Assembly (NCBI GenBank): GCA_902774265.1
Contig: CACYHR010000002.1
Location: 1-64,000, forward strand
Source of the DNA: an uncultured Eubacteriales bacterium
GTDB lineage: Bacteria; Bacillota; Clostridia; Peptostreptococcales; Anaerovoracaceae
Length of the DNA: 64,000 bases
Direction: 5' to 3'
Made by a program: the position numbers and the translations under genes. The notes below the pieces were generated by a model. It saw only the letters and a program-made list of their open reading frames with translations, did not search any database and was not told where the DNA came from. Position 1 is the first letter of the stretch, and each line of letters starts with the position of its first letter. This document shows, in pieces, positions 18,085 to 28,971 of this stretch.

Positions 18085-19236
18085 ATGGCAGATAAGAGAG
18101 ATTTTTACGAAGTTCTCGGCATCCAGAAGGGTGCATCAGAGGATGAGATAAAAAAGGCATACCGCAAGCTTGCTATGAAATATCACCCGGACAGGAATCC
18201 GGGTGACAAGGCGGCCGAGGATAAATTCAAAGAGGTCAACGAAGCCTACGAAGTCCTCTCCGATCCTGACAAAAAGAGCAGGTATGACAAATTCGGTCAC
18301 GCCGGTGTAGATCCAAGCTACGGCGGCGGAGCAGGCGGATTCGGCGGATTCGGAGACTTCGGCGGATTCGGCGGAGCAGGCGGCATAAATTTCGACGATA
18401 TATTTGATATGTTTGGCAGCTTCGGCGGCGGAGGAAGACGCGGCAGAGCGAGAAATGCAGCTCAAAAAGGCAGAGATCTGCAAAAGACCATAACTATCGA
18501 TTTTACCGATGCTCTCTTCGGCTGCAGCAAACAGATCGAACTCAATAAGGATATCAGGTGCAAGACCTGTGACGGATCGGGAGCAAGACCGGGCACGGGA
18601 CGCAAGACCTGTGATCAGTGCGGCGGATCAGGCCAGGTTTCACAGGTTACAAATACGCCGTTCGGCAGAATACAGAATGTTACTACCTGTCCGAAGTGCG
18701 GCGGCGCGGGTACTACAGTAGAGTCTCCGTGTCCTGACTGCAGCGGCACAGGGCGTATCCGCAAGACTGTCAAAATCAAGGTGGATATCCCTGCCGGTGT
18801 CGATAATGACAGTATCATCACACTCAGAGGACAGGGTGAACCGGGTATCAACGGCGGACCGGACGGAGATCTCTATATAGTCACCAATGTCAAGCCTCAC
18901 AGTACATACAAGAGGAGAGGCGATGACCTTTATCTCGATCTGCCTATCACATTTGATCAGGCTGCACTGGGTGCAAAGGTACAGGTACCGGGATTCGGCG
19001 AGACATATTCATACACGATCACGCCGGGTACACAGACCGGATCATCTTTCAGACTCAAAGGCAAGGGCGTTACAAATGTCAGAACCGGCAGAAAGGGCGA
19101 TCTCTATGTCAAGGTTGTTGTTGAAGTACCTACCAAGCTCAGCCGCAAGGAGAAAAAGGCCATCGAAGAAATGGCATCCAAGCTCAGCGGAGATGCTTAC
19201 CCTAAGAAGACCAAATTCGACAAACTGAAATTCTAA
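18085..19236 (+). CDS. dnaJ: Chaperone protein DnaJ (Hsp40)
   Basis: Class I J-protein that stimulates DnaK ATPase. The J domain (residues 1-70) has the HPD triad in KYHPDRNPG, followed by a Gly/Phe-rich region, four zinc-binding repeats ([32 protein letters not shown]) and the C-terminal substrate-binding domains. Length 383 is standard. Last gene of the heat-shock operon; a strong terminator follows. Confidence 0.97.
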   Translation: MADKRDFYEVLGIQKGASEDEIKKAYRKLAMKYHPDRNPGDKAAEDKFKEVNEAYEVLSDPDKKSRYDKFGHAGVDPSYGGGAGGFGGFGDFGGFGGAGGINFDDIFDMFGSFGGGGRRGRARNAAQKGRDLQKTITIDFTDALFGCSKQIELNKDIRCKTCDGSGARPGTGRKTCDQCGGSGQVSQVTNTPFGRIQNVTTCPKCGGAGTTVESPCPDCSGTGRIRKTVKIKVDIPAGVDNDSIITLRGQGEPGINGGPDGDLYIVTNVKPHSTYKRRGDDLYLDLPITFDQAALGAKVQVPGFGETYSYTITPGTQTGSSFRLKGKGVTNVRTGRKGDLYVKVVVEVPTKLSRKEKKAIEEMASKLSGDAYPKKTKFDKLKF

Positions 19237-19258
19237 CAGACAGACGGCAAATACAACG

Positions 19259-19308
19259 CATTGCAGAGAACAGGGACAGAGTTTTCTGCAATGTTTTTTT
19301 TAGAAGTA
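19259..19308 (+). terminator. Intrinsic terminator of the heat-shock operon
   Basis: A 13-bp stem (CATTGCAGAGAAC with GTTTTCTGCAATG, one G-T pair) with a short loop and a run of eight T. Confidence 0.9.
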
Positions 19309-19502
19309 TTAAGCATATATTTGACTGAATTACAATAATTGATTCTATTTGCGCATTTATGCAATTTGCTCTAATTAAATACATATCAGAACAATGTAAA
19401 AGTGTTATAATTTTAACGGCAGAAGCCTCGCTGTCTGTATTAAGCGGGCTTATGAGTGTTCTATAAACAAGAAAATATTCTTTTACAAAGGAGTGTAGCA
19501 TT

Positions 19503-20696
19503 ATGTTAAATCAGAAGTATTATGGCTATGGCACAGCGCCGAGCGTTATCCGTGAACTCTTCGCCTACGGACTGGAGCAGGCAAAAATCGTCGGAAAAGA
19601 CAAGGTTTATGACTATTCCCTTGGCAATCCGAGTATACCTGCTCCGGCTAAAGTAAATGATACAATCAAGAAGCTGGTTGATGAGGAGAGTTCCATACTG
19701 CTCCATGGTTATTCAATGGCTCCCGGATTCGAAAGCACACGTGAAGCTATAGCAGCAAATCTCAGAAAGAGATTCAACACCAATGCGAAGGCAAGCGAAC
19801 TCTTCATGACATGCGGATGCGCACCTGCTCTTATCTCTGTAGCATGCGCTCTTACTTCAGAGCCTGATGATAACTTCGTCGTCATCGCTCCTTACTTCCC
19901 TGAATACAATGTCTTCTTCAAAGCCGGCGGCGGCAAGGTAAGAAGAGTAGCTCCTGATATCCCTGATTTCCAGATCAATCTGGAGGCTCTTGAGGAGACT
20001 GTCAACCACGATACAGTAGCTGTAGTCATCAACTCCCCTAACAACCCGTCAGGAGTTATCTACACCAAAGAGACACTCGAAAAGATCGCTGCAGTTCTCA
20101 AGAAGAAGTCCGTTAAATACGGTCATCCTATTTACATCGTTGCAGATGAACCATACCGCGAACTCGTTTACGGAGATGCCAAGGTAACATTTATCCCTGA
20201 AGTATACGATGACACAATCGTATGCTACTCATGGTCAAAGAGCCTGTCTCTCCCTGGCGAGCGTATCGGATATGTATATGTACCTGAAAAATGCGCTAAC
20301 GGTCAGGCACTTTATGCTACGATCGCCGGTGCTGCAAGAGAAATCGGTTCCGTATGTCCTCCGACACTCATTCAGAGAGTCGTAGAGGAATGTGTTGACT
20401 GCGAACCTGACCTCCTGGCATATGATGAGAACAGAAATGATCTCTACAACGGTCTTACCGAAATGGGTTATGAGTGTGCTAAGCCTGACGGCGCCTTCTA
20501 TCTCTTCATGAAGGCTCCAAACGGAGATGACATGGCATTCTCAGAAGCAGCTAAGCTCGAAGAGAATATCCTGATCGTTCCGGGAACAGGATTCGGATGC
20601 CCGGGATACATCAGACTGGCATACTGCGTATCCAACAAGACAATCAAAGACTCGATGCCGGGATTTAAGAGATTGATAGAAAAATATGGTAAATAA
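19503..20696 (+). CDS. PLP-dependent aminotransferase, class I/II
   Basis: A 397-residue fold-type I aminotransferase. The cofactor lysine lies in YSWSKSLSLPGERIGY; NSPNNPSG and VADEPYRELVY provide the ring-stacking and Asp contacts. Substrate is not evident; relatives act on aspartate, alanine or aromatic amino acids. In an amino-acid-fermenting host it could feed Stickland oxidation. A GGAGTG site precedes the ATG, and biased codon use suggests strong expression. The true terminator is found 300 bases downstream, beyond two copies of repeat A. Confidence 0.85.
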   Translation: MLNQKYYGYGTAPSVIRELFAYGLEQAKIVGKDKVYDYSLGNPSIPAPAKVNDTIKKLVDEESSILLHGYSMAPGFESTREAIAANLRKRFNTNAKASELFMTCGCAPALISVACALTSEPDDNFVVIAPYFPEYNVFFKAGGGKVRRVAPDIPDFQINLEALEETVNHDTVAVVINSPNNPSGVIYTKETLEKIAAVLKKKSVKYGHPIYIVADEPYRELVYGDAKVTFIPEVYDDTIVCYSWSKSLSLPGERIGYVYVPEKCANGQALYATIAGAAREIGSVCPPTLIQRVVEECVDCEPDLLAYDENRNDLYNGLTEMGYECAKPDGAFYLFMKAPNGDDMAFSEAAKLEENILIVPGTGFGCPGYIRLAYCVSNKTIKDSMPGFKRLIEKYGK

Positions 20697-20789
20697 GGTT
20701 CTCTTCGGATCATACGGCGTTGCCGTAAGGACGAGAACCTTGATTTCCGGAGGCTGGGCTCCTCCAATAAATACTTGATCTTTTCGCCC
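20695..20789. repeat. Repeat family A, copy 1 (95 bp)
   Basis: Identical over 95 bases, except one, to the copy at 20898-20992. It contains nested palindromes: GGTTCTC with GAGAACC, TACGGC-GTT-GCCGTA, and GGAGGCTGGGCTCC. It starts inside the stop codon of the aminotransferase gene. A shortened copy lies at 10-44. Confidence 0.85.
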
Positions 20790-20897
20790 ACTGCGTCGTT
20801 AGCTGCGCGGTTCTGCGCTGCTCACTTACTAAGGGTAAGCTCCGCTGCTCGACCGCTTGCTGCCTCGCATTGAACGAAAATCTCTGCGTTATTTTAT
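20790..20897. other. Spacer between repeat A copies
   Basis: 108 bases with many short GC-rich inverted motifs (GCTGCGCGG, CTGCGCTGC, GTAAGCTCCGCTGCTCG). No coding sense is seen. It probably belongs to the same composite repeat, since its junctions with both 95-bp copies share CGCCC and TGCGT. Confidence 0.4.
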
Positions 20898-20992
20898 AAG
20901 GTTCTCTTCGGATCTTACGGCGTTGCCGTAAGGACGAGAACCTTGATTTCCGGAGGCTGGGCTCCTCCAATAAATACTTGATCTTTTCGCCC
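20898..20992. repeat. Repeat family A, copy 2 (95 bp)
   Basis: Direct duplicate of copy 1 with a single substitution (CTTACGG instead of CATACGG), which makes the inner palindrome CTTACGGC-GTT-GCCGTAAG perfect here. Near identity implies recent duplication or gene conversion. Confidence 0.85.
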
Positions 20993-21012
20993 GTTGCGTA
21001 AAACAGAATCTG

Positions 21013-21049
21013 CGGGAGACTGCAATATGTGCAAGTCTCCCGTTTTTTT
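21013..21049 (+). terminator. Intrinsic terminator
   Basis: CGGGAGACT pairs with AGTCTCCCG and is followed by seven T. It would end transcripts from the aminotransferase gene that read through both repeat A copies. Confidence 0.85.
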
Positions 21050-21131
21050 AATGCCTGCGATATGTTATCATTATCTGGATTTATACGTGCAATTGATACA
21101 GATGATTTATATTGAAAAAGGCAGCATCAAA

Positions 21132-22409
21132 ATGTCAGGATCAGAAAAGGATCAGGAAAAAATGAAGAGCGGAAAAGACGGAGCGGATAGAAGAAGCCGC
21201 CGCACCGATGCCAAACGTGAAAAGCTGAGGCAGCAGTCAGCAGCGAGAAAGACTATGAGTATGGATGCTCCCGTACAGTCAAAGAAGTCACCTGATAAGA
21301 AGGCAAAAAAGGCCGTCAGAGCCGGAGACTCTGCGGACAGATCAGTGTTTATTATAAGCCGCTGGAAGGTTTATCTCGTGCTGGCTGTTATAGTGCTCGC
21401 GGTTATCGCTTATGCTGCAGTTCAGATCACAGATTATATCAGCCGGATCACGGATATCAAGCTGACAGATGAGGGCTTTGAACATGCGGAAAGATACGAA
21501 AACTGTACTGTGATAGACGGCATAGATGTTTCAGAGCATCAGAAAGAAGAGATCGCCTGGAAGAAGGCGAAGACCGGCGGTGCGGATTATGTTTTTATAC
21601 GTGCAGGATACCGTACAACAGATAAGGGTAAACTGAAGACTGATGCACGATTCGAGGAAAACATCAGGGATGCCGAAAAGGCCGGTCTGATGGTCGGCGC
21701 GTATTTTTACTCACAGGCCCTCGACAGCAAGGAAGCTGCAGAGGAAGCTGATTATCTGCTCGAACTGGTAAAAGATTACGACATCACTATGCCTCTTGCG
21801 ATAGATTTTGAGCTCTACAGCGGCGGACGCCTCGCAAATAAGATCGAAGCCGGCGAGATGCCGGTGGCTTCCGCTTATCACGACATAGTGCAGGCATTTT
21901 GCCGAAAGGTAGAAGATGCCGGATATGAATCGGCTGTTTATGCAAATCTGGACATGCTGACCAACTATATGGATGCTGATGTCCTTGACGACAGCGAAAC
22001 CATATGGCTTGCAAGATACAACGCTACAGCTGATCTCGATGCAGATTACTGGTTCTGGCAGTGTTCCGACAAAGGACAGATCGGCGGATATAAAGGTAAT
22101 ATAGATCATGATTTCTGGTACATCGAGCCGAATAAAGTATATCCTACGAGAGCTGCAGGTAAGGGCAGAGAAAAGAACAGGATCTCCATCGGAAACTGCA
22201 GAGTAAAATTCAACAAGAAGAACTACAAGCTGAAAAAATTCCGTGCGATTCCTAAGATAAACGTAAGCGATGCAGACGGACCTCTCAGAGAAAATGTCGA
22301 TTATGCAGTGAATTACGTAAACAATACCGAATCGGGAACGGGCCTTGCCGTAATACGCGGAACAGGATTATATAAAGACTGGATAGCTGTTCCGTTCAAC
22401 ATAGAATAG
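21132..22409 (+). CDS. GH25-family lysozyme, membrane-anchored
   Basis: Peptidoglycan muramidase of glycoside hydrolase family 25. A Lys/Arg-rich cytosolic tail (residues 1-70) precedes one membrane segment (VYLVLAVIVLAVIAYAAVQI), so the enzyme is anchored facing outward. The catalytic domain begins VIDGIDVSEHQ, with the acidic motif PLAIDFELYSGG and the closing WFWQCSDKGQIGGYKGNID. The last 90 residues resemble a Ig-like/MBG-type repeat (RENVDYAVNYVNNTESGTG). The ATG at 21132 begins the basic tail; an earlier in-frame start would cross the terminator and is rejected. Confidence 0.87.
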   Translation: MSGSEKDQEKMKSGKDGADRRSRRTDAKREKLRQQSAARKTMSMDAPVQSKKSPDKKAKKAVRAGDSADRSVFIISRWKVYLVLAVIVLAVIAYAAVQITDYISRITDIKLTDEGFEHAERYENCTVIDGIDVSEHQKEEIAWKKAKTGGADYVFIRAGYRTTDKGKLKTDARFEENIRDAEKAGLMVGAYFYSQALDSKEAAEEADYLLELVKDYDITMPLAIDFELYSGGRLANKIEAGEMPVASAYHDIVQAFCRKVEDAGYESAVYANLDMLTNYMDADVLDDSETIWLARYNATADLDADYWFWQCSDKGQIGGYKGNIDHDFWYIEPNKVYPTRAAGKGREKNRISIGNCRVKFNKKNYKLKKFRAIPKINVSDADGPLRENVDYAVNYVNNTESGTGLAVIRGTGLYKDWIAVPFNIE

Positions 22410-22460
22410 GAAACACGGAGTAGAAATAGCATCAGATCTAAGAGACCGGAGGAAAAAAGT

Positions 22461-23219
22461 ATGAGATTTGTAAGCTGGAATGTGAATGGCTTTCGTGCAG
22501 TTCTGAAAAAAGGATTTGAAGATATTTTCAAAGACATCGATGCAGATATATTCTGTCTGCAGGAGACTAAGATGCAGGAAGGACAGGCGGATTTTCATCC
22601 GGATGGATATTATGAATACTACAACTGCGCAGAGAAAAAAGGTTATTCAGGAACAGCGGTATTTGCGAAAAAAAGCATAGGAGAACCGCTGTCGGTTACA
22701 TATGGTCTGGATGGCGAACATAATGATGAGGGCCGCGTCATCACCCTTGAATATCCGGAATTCTATCTCATCTGCTGTTATGTACCGAATGCACAGGACG
22801 GACTGAAGCGTATAGACTACAGATGCGAATTTGAGGACGCCATGCGCAGTTACATGTGTGAACTCGATCGGAACAAGCCGGTAATCTACTGCGGAGACCT
22901 CAATGTGGCGCATAACGAGATCGATCTTAAGAATCCGGGACCGAACAGAGGCAATGCAGGATTCTCCGATGAAGAGCGCGGCAAGATGAGCGAGCTGCTC
23001 GATGCCGGATTTACCGATACTTTCAGATATCTCTATCCGGAAACCGTGACATATTCCTGGTGGTCATACCGCATGAAGGCCAGAGAGAGGAACGCCGGGT
23101 GGCGCATAGATTATTTCATCATATCCGACCGCCTGCGGGATAAACTCGAGGATGCCGAAATACTGACGGATGTATACGGAAGCGACCATTGTCCGGTAGC
23201 TGTGACGCTTAAATCCTGA
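22461..23219 (+). CDS. xth: Exodeoxyribonuclease III
   Basis: AP endonuclease and 3'-5' exonuclease of base-excision repair. Signatures: SWNVNGFRAVLKKGF at the start, FCLQETKMQ (metal-binding Glu), YCGDLNVAHNEID, TYSWWSYR and the C-terminal SDHCPVAV. Length 252 is typical. ACCGGAGGAAA precedes the ATG. Follows the lysozyme gene by 51 bases; no functional link is evident. Confidence 0.95.
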   Translation: MRFVSWNVNGFRAVLKKGFEDIFKDIDADIFCLQETKMQEGQADFHPDGYYEYYNCAEKKGYSGTAVFAKKSIGEPLSVTYGLDGEHNDEGRVITLEYPEFYLICCYVPNAQDGLKRIDYRCEFEDAMRSYMCELDRNKPVIYCGDLNVAHNEIDLKNPGPNRGNAGFSDEERGKMSELLDAGFTDTFRYLYPETVTYSWWSYRMKARERNAGWRIDYFIISDRLRDKLEDAEILTDVYGSDHCPVAVTLKS

Positions 23220-23308
23220 TGGTCGTATTCTGACACCTCGATAAATGACGCGAAAAAGAATGCTGAAACAAACGGCTGCAACAAATCAAAAATCTTGTGC
23301 AAAACCCC

Positions 23309-23337
23309 TTGTTTTAATGCGTCATATGGCTTATAAT
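23309..23337 (+). promoter_or_regulatory. Probable rpsT promoter
   Basis: TTGTTT and a consensus TATAAT with a 17-base spacer, 46 bases ahead of the S20 start codon. Confidence 0.65.
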
Positions 23338-23382
23338 ACCCGTTGCGAATTAATACATTATGAATGAAAGTGGGGTATATTA

Positions 23383-23649
23383 ATGGCAAATATTAAATCC
23401 GCAAAGAAAAGAATCCGCGTAATCGACAAGAAGACAGCTCGCAACATCAGAGTCAAGAACCACGTTAAGGAAGCTGAGAAGGCATTCCTGGCAGCGGTTG
23501 AGGCAGGTAATGTTGAGGAAGCTCAGAAGGCTTTCAAGCACGCTGAGAAGAAGCTCATGCAGGCTGCTGCAAAGGGCACATTCCACAAGAACACTGTTTC
23601 GAGAAAGATAGGCAGATTCGAGAAGAAGCTTAACGCACTCGCAAAGTAA
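23383..23649 (+). CDS. rpsT: 30S ribosomal protein S20
   Basis: An 88-residue, Lys/Ala-rich helical protein that binds 16S rRNA. The start ANIKSAKKRIRV and the block GTFHKNTVSRKIGRFEKKLNAL are diagnostic. A GTGGGG site precedes the ATG, and a strong intrinsic terminator follows; monocistronic, next to lepA as in many Firmicutes. Confidence 0.97.
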   Translation: MANIKSAKKRIRVIDKKTARNIRVKNHVKEAEKAFLAAVEAGNVEEAQKAFKHAEKKLMQAAAKGTFHKNTVSRKIGRFEKKLNALAK

Positions 23650-23689
23650 TTCTCACCCGTCCCCACACGCGTATAAGTTAAATACGTGA

Positions 23690-23721
23690 ACAGCCGGAGT
23701 GTCTCCCGGCTGTCTTTTTTT
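23690..23721 (+). terminator. Intrinsic terminator of rpsT
   Basis: ACAGCCGG pairs with CCGGCTGT around a short interior, followed by CTTTTTTT. Confidence 0.88.
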
Positions 23722-23846
23722 ACAAATTTTTTCTTATACGCATGTCAGGCAGCAAACGGGGACTTGTCTAATCCCGTTACAAAAGATACAATAGTTAGGA
23801 AACTAATAACACAGAGGAGCAAGACTCCTTTTTGAAAGAGGACAGA

Positions 23847-25655
23847 ATGAGCTATCTTGACAATATCAGAAATTTCAGCATCATAGCGCACATAGATCAC
23901 GGCAAATCGACACTGGCGGACCGGCTGATAGAAAAGACCGGCCTTGTCGACAAGCGCGATATGAAGGAACAGTATCTCGATAACATGGATATCGAGCGCG
24001 AGCGCGGCATCACCATCAAACTTCAGACAACCAGGCTGCAGTACAAGGCAAAAGACGGTCAGGAGTATATACTTAACCTGATCGATACTCCGGGCCATGT
24101 GGATTTCAATTATGAAGTATCGAGATCCCTTGCGGCATGTGACGGTGCGGTGCTTGTTGTAGATGCAACTCAGGGAGTAGAGGCGCAGACCCTGGGCAAT
24201 GTTTATCTTGCTCTGGATGAGGATCTTGAGATCCTGCCTGTGCTGAATAAAATGGATCTGGATTCGGCCAGACCGGATGATGCACGGGCGGAAATCGAGG
24301 ATATCATTGGCCTCGATGCTTCGGAGGCACCGGAGATCTCAGCCAAGACCGGAATGGGAATAGACGAAATGCTGGAAAAGCTGGTCGAAGTCATACCGCC
24401 TCCTCAGGGCGATCCGGACGGAAAGCTCAAGGCTCTCATATTTGATTCATATTATGACAGCTACAAGGGAGTTATAATATATACAAGGATATTCGACGGC
24501 CGCGTCAAAAGAGGCGATATCATCAGAATGATGAATACAGGCAAGGAATATGAGGTCACTGAGGTAGGATACTGCATACCGAGGACATTGCCTGCCGATG
24601 AACTGAAGGCGGGTGAGGTAGGATATATCTGCGGCAGCATCAAGCAGGTCGCGGACGCCAGAGTCGGCGATACGATAACGCTTGCAGCAGCGCCGGCCGA
24701 TGAGCCTCTCAAAGGCTATAAAAAAGCCCAGTCGATGGTATACTGCGGGATCTTCCCTGCTGAAGGCGAAAAATACGAGAACGTCAAGGACGCCCTCGAA
24801 AAACTTCAGGTCAACGACGCTGCATTCAATTTCGAACCGGAGAATTCGGCAGCCCTCGGCTACGGATTCAGGTGCGGATTCCTCGGACTGCTCCACATGG
24901 ATGTTATAACAGAGAGGCTTGCAAGGGAGTTCGACCTCGATGTTATTACAACACTGCCTTCGGTAGTATACAAGGTAATCATGAAAGACGGCACTGTACT
25001 TGATATACAGAATCCGTCCAATCTGCCGAACCCGGCAGAAATAGCGCATATCGAGGAACCAATCGTCAAGGCGGATATCATGACTCCTAACGAATATGTC
25101 GGCAGCATAATGTCGCTCTGTCAGAACAGGCGCGGCAACATGGTGCATATGGAATATCTCACCAAGACGAGAGTTCAGCTTCACTACGAGATGCCTCTCA
25201 ACGAAGTAATCTATGATTTCTTTGATGCGCTCAAATCCAGAACGCGCGGCTATGCGTCTCTGGATTATGAATTCCTGAGATATCAGCCGGCTAAGCTGGT
25301 CAAACTCGATATACTGCTGAACCGTGAACTGATCGATGCTCTGAGCACTATAGTTCCTGAAGAAGAAGCTATGGCAAAAGGCAGAGGCATCTGTGAAAAG
25401 CTCAAGGATATAATCCCGAGACATCAGTTTGAGGTACCTATACAGGCTGCGATAGGACAGAAGATAATCGCGAGAGAAACAGTTCGCGCTTATCGTAAGG
25501 ACGTGCTGGCAAAGTGTTACGGCGGAGATGTTTCGCGTAAAAAGAAGCTGCTCGAAAAGCAGAAAGCCGGCAAAAAGAGGATGCGGCAGTTCGGTACGGT
25601 CACTGTACCGCAGGAAGCATTCACTGAGGTCCTCAAACTCGACGACGGCAAATAA
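23847..25655 (+). CDS. lepA: Elongation factor 4 (LepA)
   Basis: Ribosome-associated translational GTPase involved in initiation or back-translocation under stress. GTPase motifs [33 protein letters not shown] and NKMDL are present; the LepA-specific C-terminal domain ends [17 protein letters not shown]. The ATG at 23847 gives the usual [19 protein letters not shown] start and is preceded by AGAGGA. Length 602 is exact for the family. hemW starts 4 bases after its stop. Confidence 0.97.
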   Translation: MSYLDNIRNFSIIAHIDHGKSTLADRLIEKTGLVDKRDMKEQYLDNMDIERERGITIKLQTTRLQYKAKDGQEYILNLIDTPGHVDFNYEVSRSLAACDGAVLVVDATQGVEAQTLGNVYLALDEDLEILPVLNKMDLDSARPDDARAEIEDIIGLDASEAPEISAKTGMGIDEMLEKLVEVIPPPQGDPDGKLKALIFDSYYDSYKGVIIYTRIFDGRVKRGDIIRMMNTGKEYEVTEVGYCIPRTLPADELKAGEVGYICGSIKQVADARVGDTITLAAAPADEPLKGYKKAQSMVYCGIFPAEGEKYENVKDALEKLQVNDAAFNFEPENSAALGYGFRCGFLGLLHMDVITERLAREFDLDVITTLPSVVYKVIMKDGTVLDIQNPSNLPNPAEIAHIEEPIVKADIMTPNEYVGSIMSLCQNRRGNMVHMEYLTKTRVQLHYEMPLNEVIYDFFDALKSRTRGYASLDYEFLRYQPAKLVKLDILLNRELIDALSTIVPEEEAMAKGRGICEKLKDIIPRHQFEVPIQAAIGQKIIARETVRAYRKDVLAKCYGGDVSRKKKLLEKQKAGKKRMRQFGTVTVPQEAFTEVLKLDDGK

Positions 25656-25659
25656 GCCG

Positions 25660-27246
25660 ATGACGGCAGATCAGAAACAGCAGATCAAAAGTGATGAAAA
25701 AATGACACATAAAAAAACGGGACTGTATATCCATATTCCGTTCTGCGTGAGGAAGTGCAATTACTGCGCTTTCCTTTCGTTTGCATCGGATAAGGAGATG
25801 AGAGAGGCCTATGCAGCGGCTCTGATAAGGGAACTGGAGGTTCGTGCGCGTGCAGCGGCAGTCACCGGTGAAGCCTGCCTGCCCGAAGCGCAGGCGGAAA
25901 AAGCCGGAACTGCATCGGCCGGAACTGTACCGGCCGGATCTGTAACAGCCGGACCGGTAATACCGAAACCTGTAATAGAGACCGTATATTTCGGCGGCGG
26001 AACCCCTTCAGTGATGGAAACGGAGCTGATTGACGCGGTGATGGAAGCGGTCAGAGCAAACTTTGATCTTGCGCCGCATGCGGAAATCACCATAGAGGCC
26101 AATCCGGGGACACTCGGAAGCAGTGAAGCGGAGATCCTTGAAAAACTCCGCGCATACAGAGCGATTGGCTTCAACCGCCTGTCTATGGGCGTTCAGTCTA
26201 TGGACGATGAGAGACTTGGATTCCTCGGACGGATACACACATCCGGTGATGTCAGGCGTGACGTAAAGCTCGCAAGGCAGGCCGGATTTGATAATATAAA
26301 TCTCGATCTTATCTTTTCAGTGCCGGGAGAGAGTGGCAATGACGCATTGCGCGATGCAGAGGCTCTGATCGCGCTCGTACCCGAACACATTTCGTGCTAC
26401 AGCCTGCAGCTCGAAGAGGGAACTCCATTTTACATGATGGCGGAATCCGGTGAGATAAGCGAAGTATCTGACGAAGCTGACAGAGCGACATATCACATGA
26501 TATGCGATCTGCTCCGCAACGCCGGATATGAACATTATGAGATAAGCAATTTCGCGAAAATGCCTGACGGCGAAGGATCAGCCGAAAGAGCCGCGGGCTT
26601 CGATGGAAGCAGCATTTCTGCCGAAACGTTTTCGCCGTTCAGATCGCGCCACAATTCCATGTACTGGGATATGTCTGACTACATAGGCGCCGGACTCGGG
26701 GCAAGCGGTTTTACGGACGGGGTCAGATATAAAAATATCAGCGATATGAAAGAGTATATAGCTGCGTTCGGCGGTACGGCGTCATCTCGCTCATATTATT
26801 CAGATAACTGCACGGGCGAAGAGAGCAGGGCCGGCGATGCAGCGGAAGAAACGCATCTGCCTTCACTTGAATACCGCGTTAATACTGCTTTTGACAATAT
26901 CAGCGAAGCTGTATTTACAGGACTGAGACGGCGGGATGGAATCAGCTTCCGTGAAGCGATTGAGGCATATTGGAGAGCAACTGACGATGGAGCTTTTGTC
27001 AGTAAGGCTGGGAACACCGCGGACGATAAACATATTCGAAGTGCACAGGCTGATACTGATAGCAAAGCGGCTGATAACATAACGGATAAAGAATACAGCA
27101 GATTGTTCTGGAATATATTTGCAGACTCTTGCAGGGAAGCGCATGAATATGAGCAGGGAGGTCTGCTGCTGATAGATGACAGGGGACTGCGCCTGACGGA
27201 GCGGGGAATAGATATCAGCAACGGCATCATGTCTCTGTTCGTGTAA
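25660..27246 (+). CDS. hemW: Radical SAM heme chaperone HemW, with insertions
   Basis: Radical SAM protein formerly called oxygen-independent coproporphyrinogen oxidase-like, now seen as a heme chaperone. The cluster motif CVRKCNYCAF (CxxxCxxC), YFGGGTPS and the SMGVQSMDDERLGFLGR block are clear. The protein is about 529 residues, against roughly 380 for typical HemW. Extra sequence includes an Ala/Gly/Val/Pro-rich low-complexity insert near residues 65-105 (repeated AGT/AGS/AGP units) and Ser-rich stretches further on. The start is uncertain: ATG at 25660 or at 25702, neither with a good ribosome site; coupling to lepA is likely. Confidence 0.88.
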   Translation: MTADQKQQIKSDEKMTHKKTGLYIHIPFCVRKCNYCAFLSFASDKEMREAYAAALIRELEVRARAAAVTGEACLPEAQAEKAGTASAGTVPAGSVTAGPVIPKPVIETVYFGGGTPSVMETELIDAVMEAVRANFDLAPHAEITIEANPGTLGSSEAEILEKLRAYRAIGFNRLSMGVQSMDDERLGFLGRIHTSGDVRRDVKLARQAGFDNINLDLIFSVPGESGNDALRDAEALIALVPEHISCYSLQLEEGTPFYMMAESGEISEVSDEADRATYHMICDLLRNAGYEHYEISNFAKMPDGEGSAERAAGFDGSSISAETFSPFRSRHNSMYWDMSDYIGAGLGASGFTDGVRYKNISDMKEYIAAFGGTASSRSYYSDNCTGEESRAGDAAEETHLPSLEYRVNTAFDNISEAVFTGLRRRDGISFREAIEAYWRATDDGAFVSKAGNTADDKHIRSAQADTDSKAADNITDKEYSRLFWNIFADSCREAHEYEQGGLLLIDDRGLRLTERGIDISNGIMSLFV

Positions 27247-27341
27247 CAGACGCAGGATATCTCGCACATCGTTTAACAATAAAATCGGCGATTTGCTGCA
27301 GGCTCAGGAACAGGGTTTAGAGCGTAATAAAGGAGGGCATC

Positions 27342-28826
27342 ATGGAACAGTACATAATGGCTCTGGATCAGGGCACGACAAGTTCAAGGACTATCATTTA
27401 CGATAAGCTGGGCAATATCATATCTGTTGCTCAGAAGGAATTTACCCAGATATTCCCTCGTGAAGGCTGGGTAGAGCATGATGCGATGGAGATCTGGGCC
27501 ACTCAGATGGGAACCGCACAGGAGGCTCTGTTAAATGCCAATCTCACTTATCAAAACATAGCTGCCATCGGCATAACCAACCAGAGAGAGACTACCGTAG
27601 TGTGGGATAAGAAGACAGGGGAACCGGTTTATAATGCGATAGTATGGCAGTGCAGACGTACGGCAGATTACGCTGCAAGGCTCAAACCGCATGAAGATAT
27701 GATCCGGGCGAAGACTGGACTGCTGGCCGATCCGTATTTCAGCGGAACCAAGCTGGCGTGGATACTCGACAATGTCCCGGGAACAAGAGAGCGCGCATCA
27801 AGAGGCGAGCTGCTATTTGGTACTATAGAAAGCTGGCTTATCTGGAGAATGACAGGCGGCAAAGTGCATGTCTCGGATTATTCGAATGCGTGCAGGACGA
27901 TGCTCTTTGACATAAATACGCTGAAATGGGATGAAGAGCTGTGTGGTCTTCTGAATATACCAATGTGCATGCTGCCTGAACCTGTAGAATGCTCGGCGCA
28001 TTACGGCGATACTGTTCCTCAGCTCTTCGGAGGACCGGTACCTATAACGGGTGCCGCAGGCGACCAGCAGGCAGCATTATTCGGTGAAGCCTGCTTCAGC
28101 GAGGGCGATATCAAAAGCACATACGGTACGGGAAACTTCCTGCTGCTCAATACAGGTGAAAAACCTGTTCCTTCAAAGAACGGTCTTTTGACGACTATAG
28201 CCTGGGGCTTGAACGGCAAGGTTAATTATGCTCTTGAGGGTTCTGTGTTCATTTGCGGTGCGGCTATACAATGGCTCAGGGATCAGATGAAATTCTTCAG
28301 GAGCGCTGAAGAGTCTGAAACACTTGCAGCATCCGTGGACAGCACAGCAGGAGTATATGTCGTACCGGCCTTTGCAGGACTCGGTGCTCCGTACTGGGAT
28401 CCCGAGGCCAGAGGCGCTATGTTCGGCATTACAAGAGGCACAACGCGTGAACATATAATAAGAGCGACTCTGCAATCGCTGGTGTACCAGAATGAGGATC
28501 TTATTTCGGCAATGGAGGCTGATACGGGCAGACAGGTCACAACCCTTAAGGTGGACGGAGGCGCTGCTCTGAACAATCTGCTGATGCAGTTCCAGGCGGA
28601 TATATCTGATGTGGAGATAATCAGATATAAGTCTATTGAGTCTACATCGCTCGGCGCTGCATATTTCGCAGGTCTTGCAGTCGGATACTACGACAGCCTT
28701 GCCGACATTATCGCCAGCAAAAAGATAGAGAAGACTTATCGCTCTACGCTCGGCGAAAAGGAGCGAAAGGAAAAACTGGAAGGCTGGCACAGAGCGGTAA
28801 ATGCGGCAAGGGCATTCCACGGATAA
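27342..28826 (+). CDS. glpK: Glycerol kinase
   Basis: Phosphorylates glycerol to sn-glycerol-3-phosphate with ATP. FGGY-family signatures: [46 protein letters not shown] and [21 protein letters not shown]. Length 494 is standard. AGGAGGGC lies ahead of the ATG. No glpF or glpO neighbour is present; it appears monocistronic. Confidence 0.96.
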   Translation: MEQYIMALDQGTTSSRTIIYDKLGNIISVAQKEFTQIFPREGWVEHDAMEIWATQMGTAQEALLNANLTYQNIAAIGITNQRETTVVWDKKTGEPVYNAIVWQCRRTADYAARLKPHEDMIRAKTGLLADPYFSGTKLAWILDNVPGTRERASRGELLFGTIESWLIWRMTGGKVHVSDYSNACRTMLFDINTLKWDEELCGLLNIPMCMLPEPVECSAHYGDTVPQLFGGPVPITGAAGDQQAALFGEACFSEGDIKSTYGTGNFLLLNTGEKPVPSKNGLLTTIAWGLNGKVNYALEGSVFICGAAIQWLRDQMKFFRSAEESETLAASVDSTAGVYVVPAFAGLGAPYWDPEARGAMFGITRGTTREHIIRATLQSLVYQNEDLISAMEADTGRQVTTLKVDGGAALNNLLMQFQADISDVEIIRYKSIESTSLGAAYFAGLAVGYYDSLADIIASKKIEKTYRSTLGEKERKEKLEGWHRAVNAARAFHG

Positions 28827-28971
28827 GCCCGGCCGGGATGGTACTGCAGTTATATGTGTCTATACAAAAGCGTAACGGAGTGCTAAAATAGTATTGTTAA
28901 TTGAATAACAGATGGATGAGCGGGTCAGACCCGCTTGTTCCTGACGCTAAGTCAGGGGAAAGGAAGATAAT

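Noticed and set aside
20790..21012. CRISPR array suggested by direct repeats near 20.7-21.0 kb
   Set aside because: Only two 95-bp copies with a 108-base spacer and internal palindromes; no short regular repeats and no cas genes.
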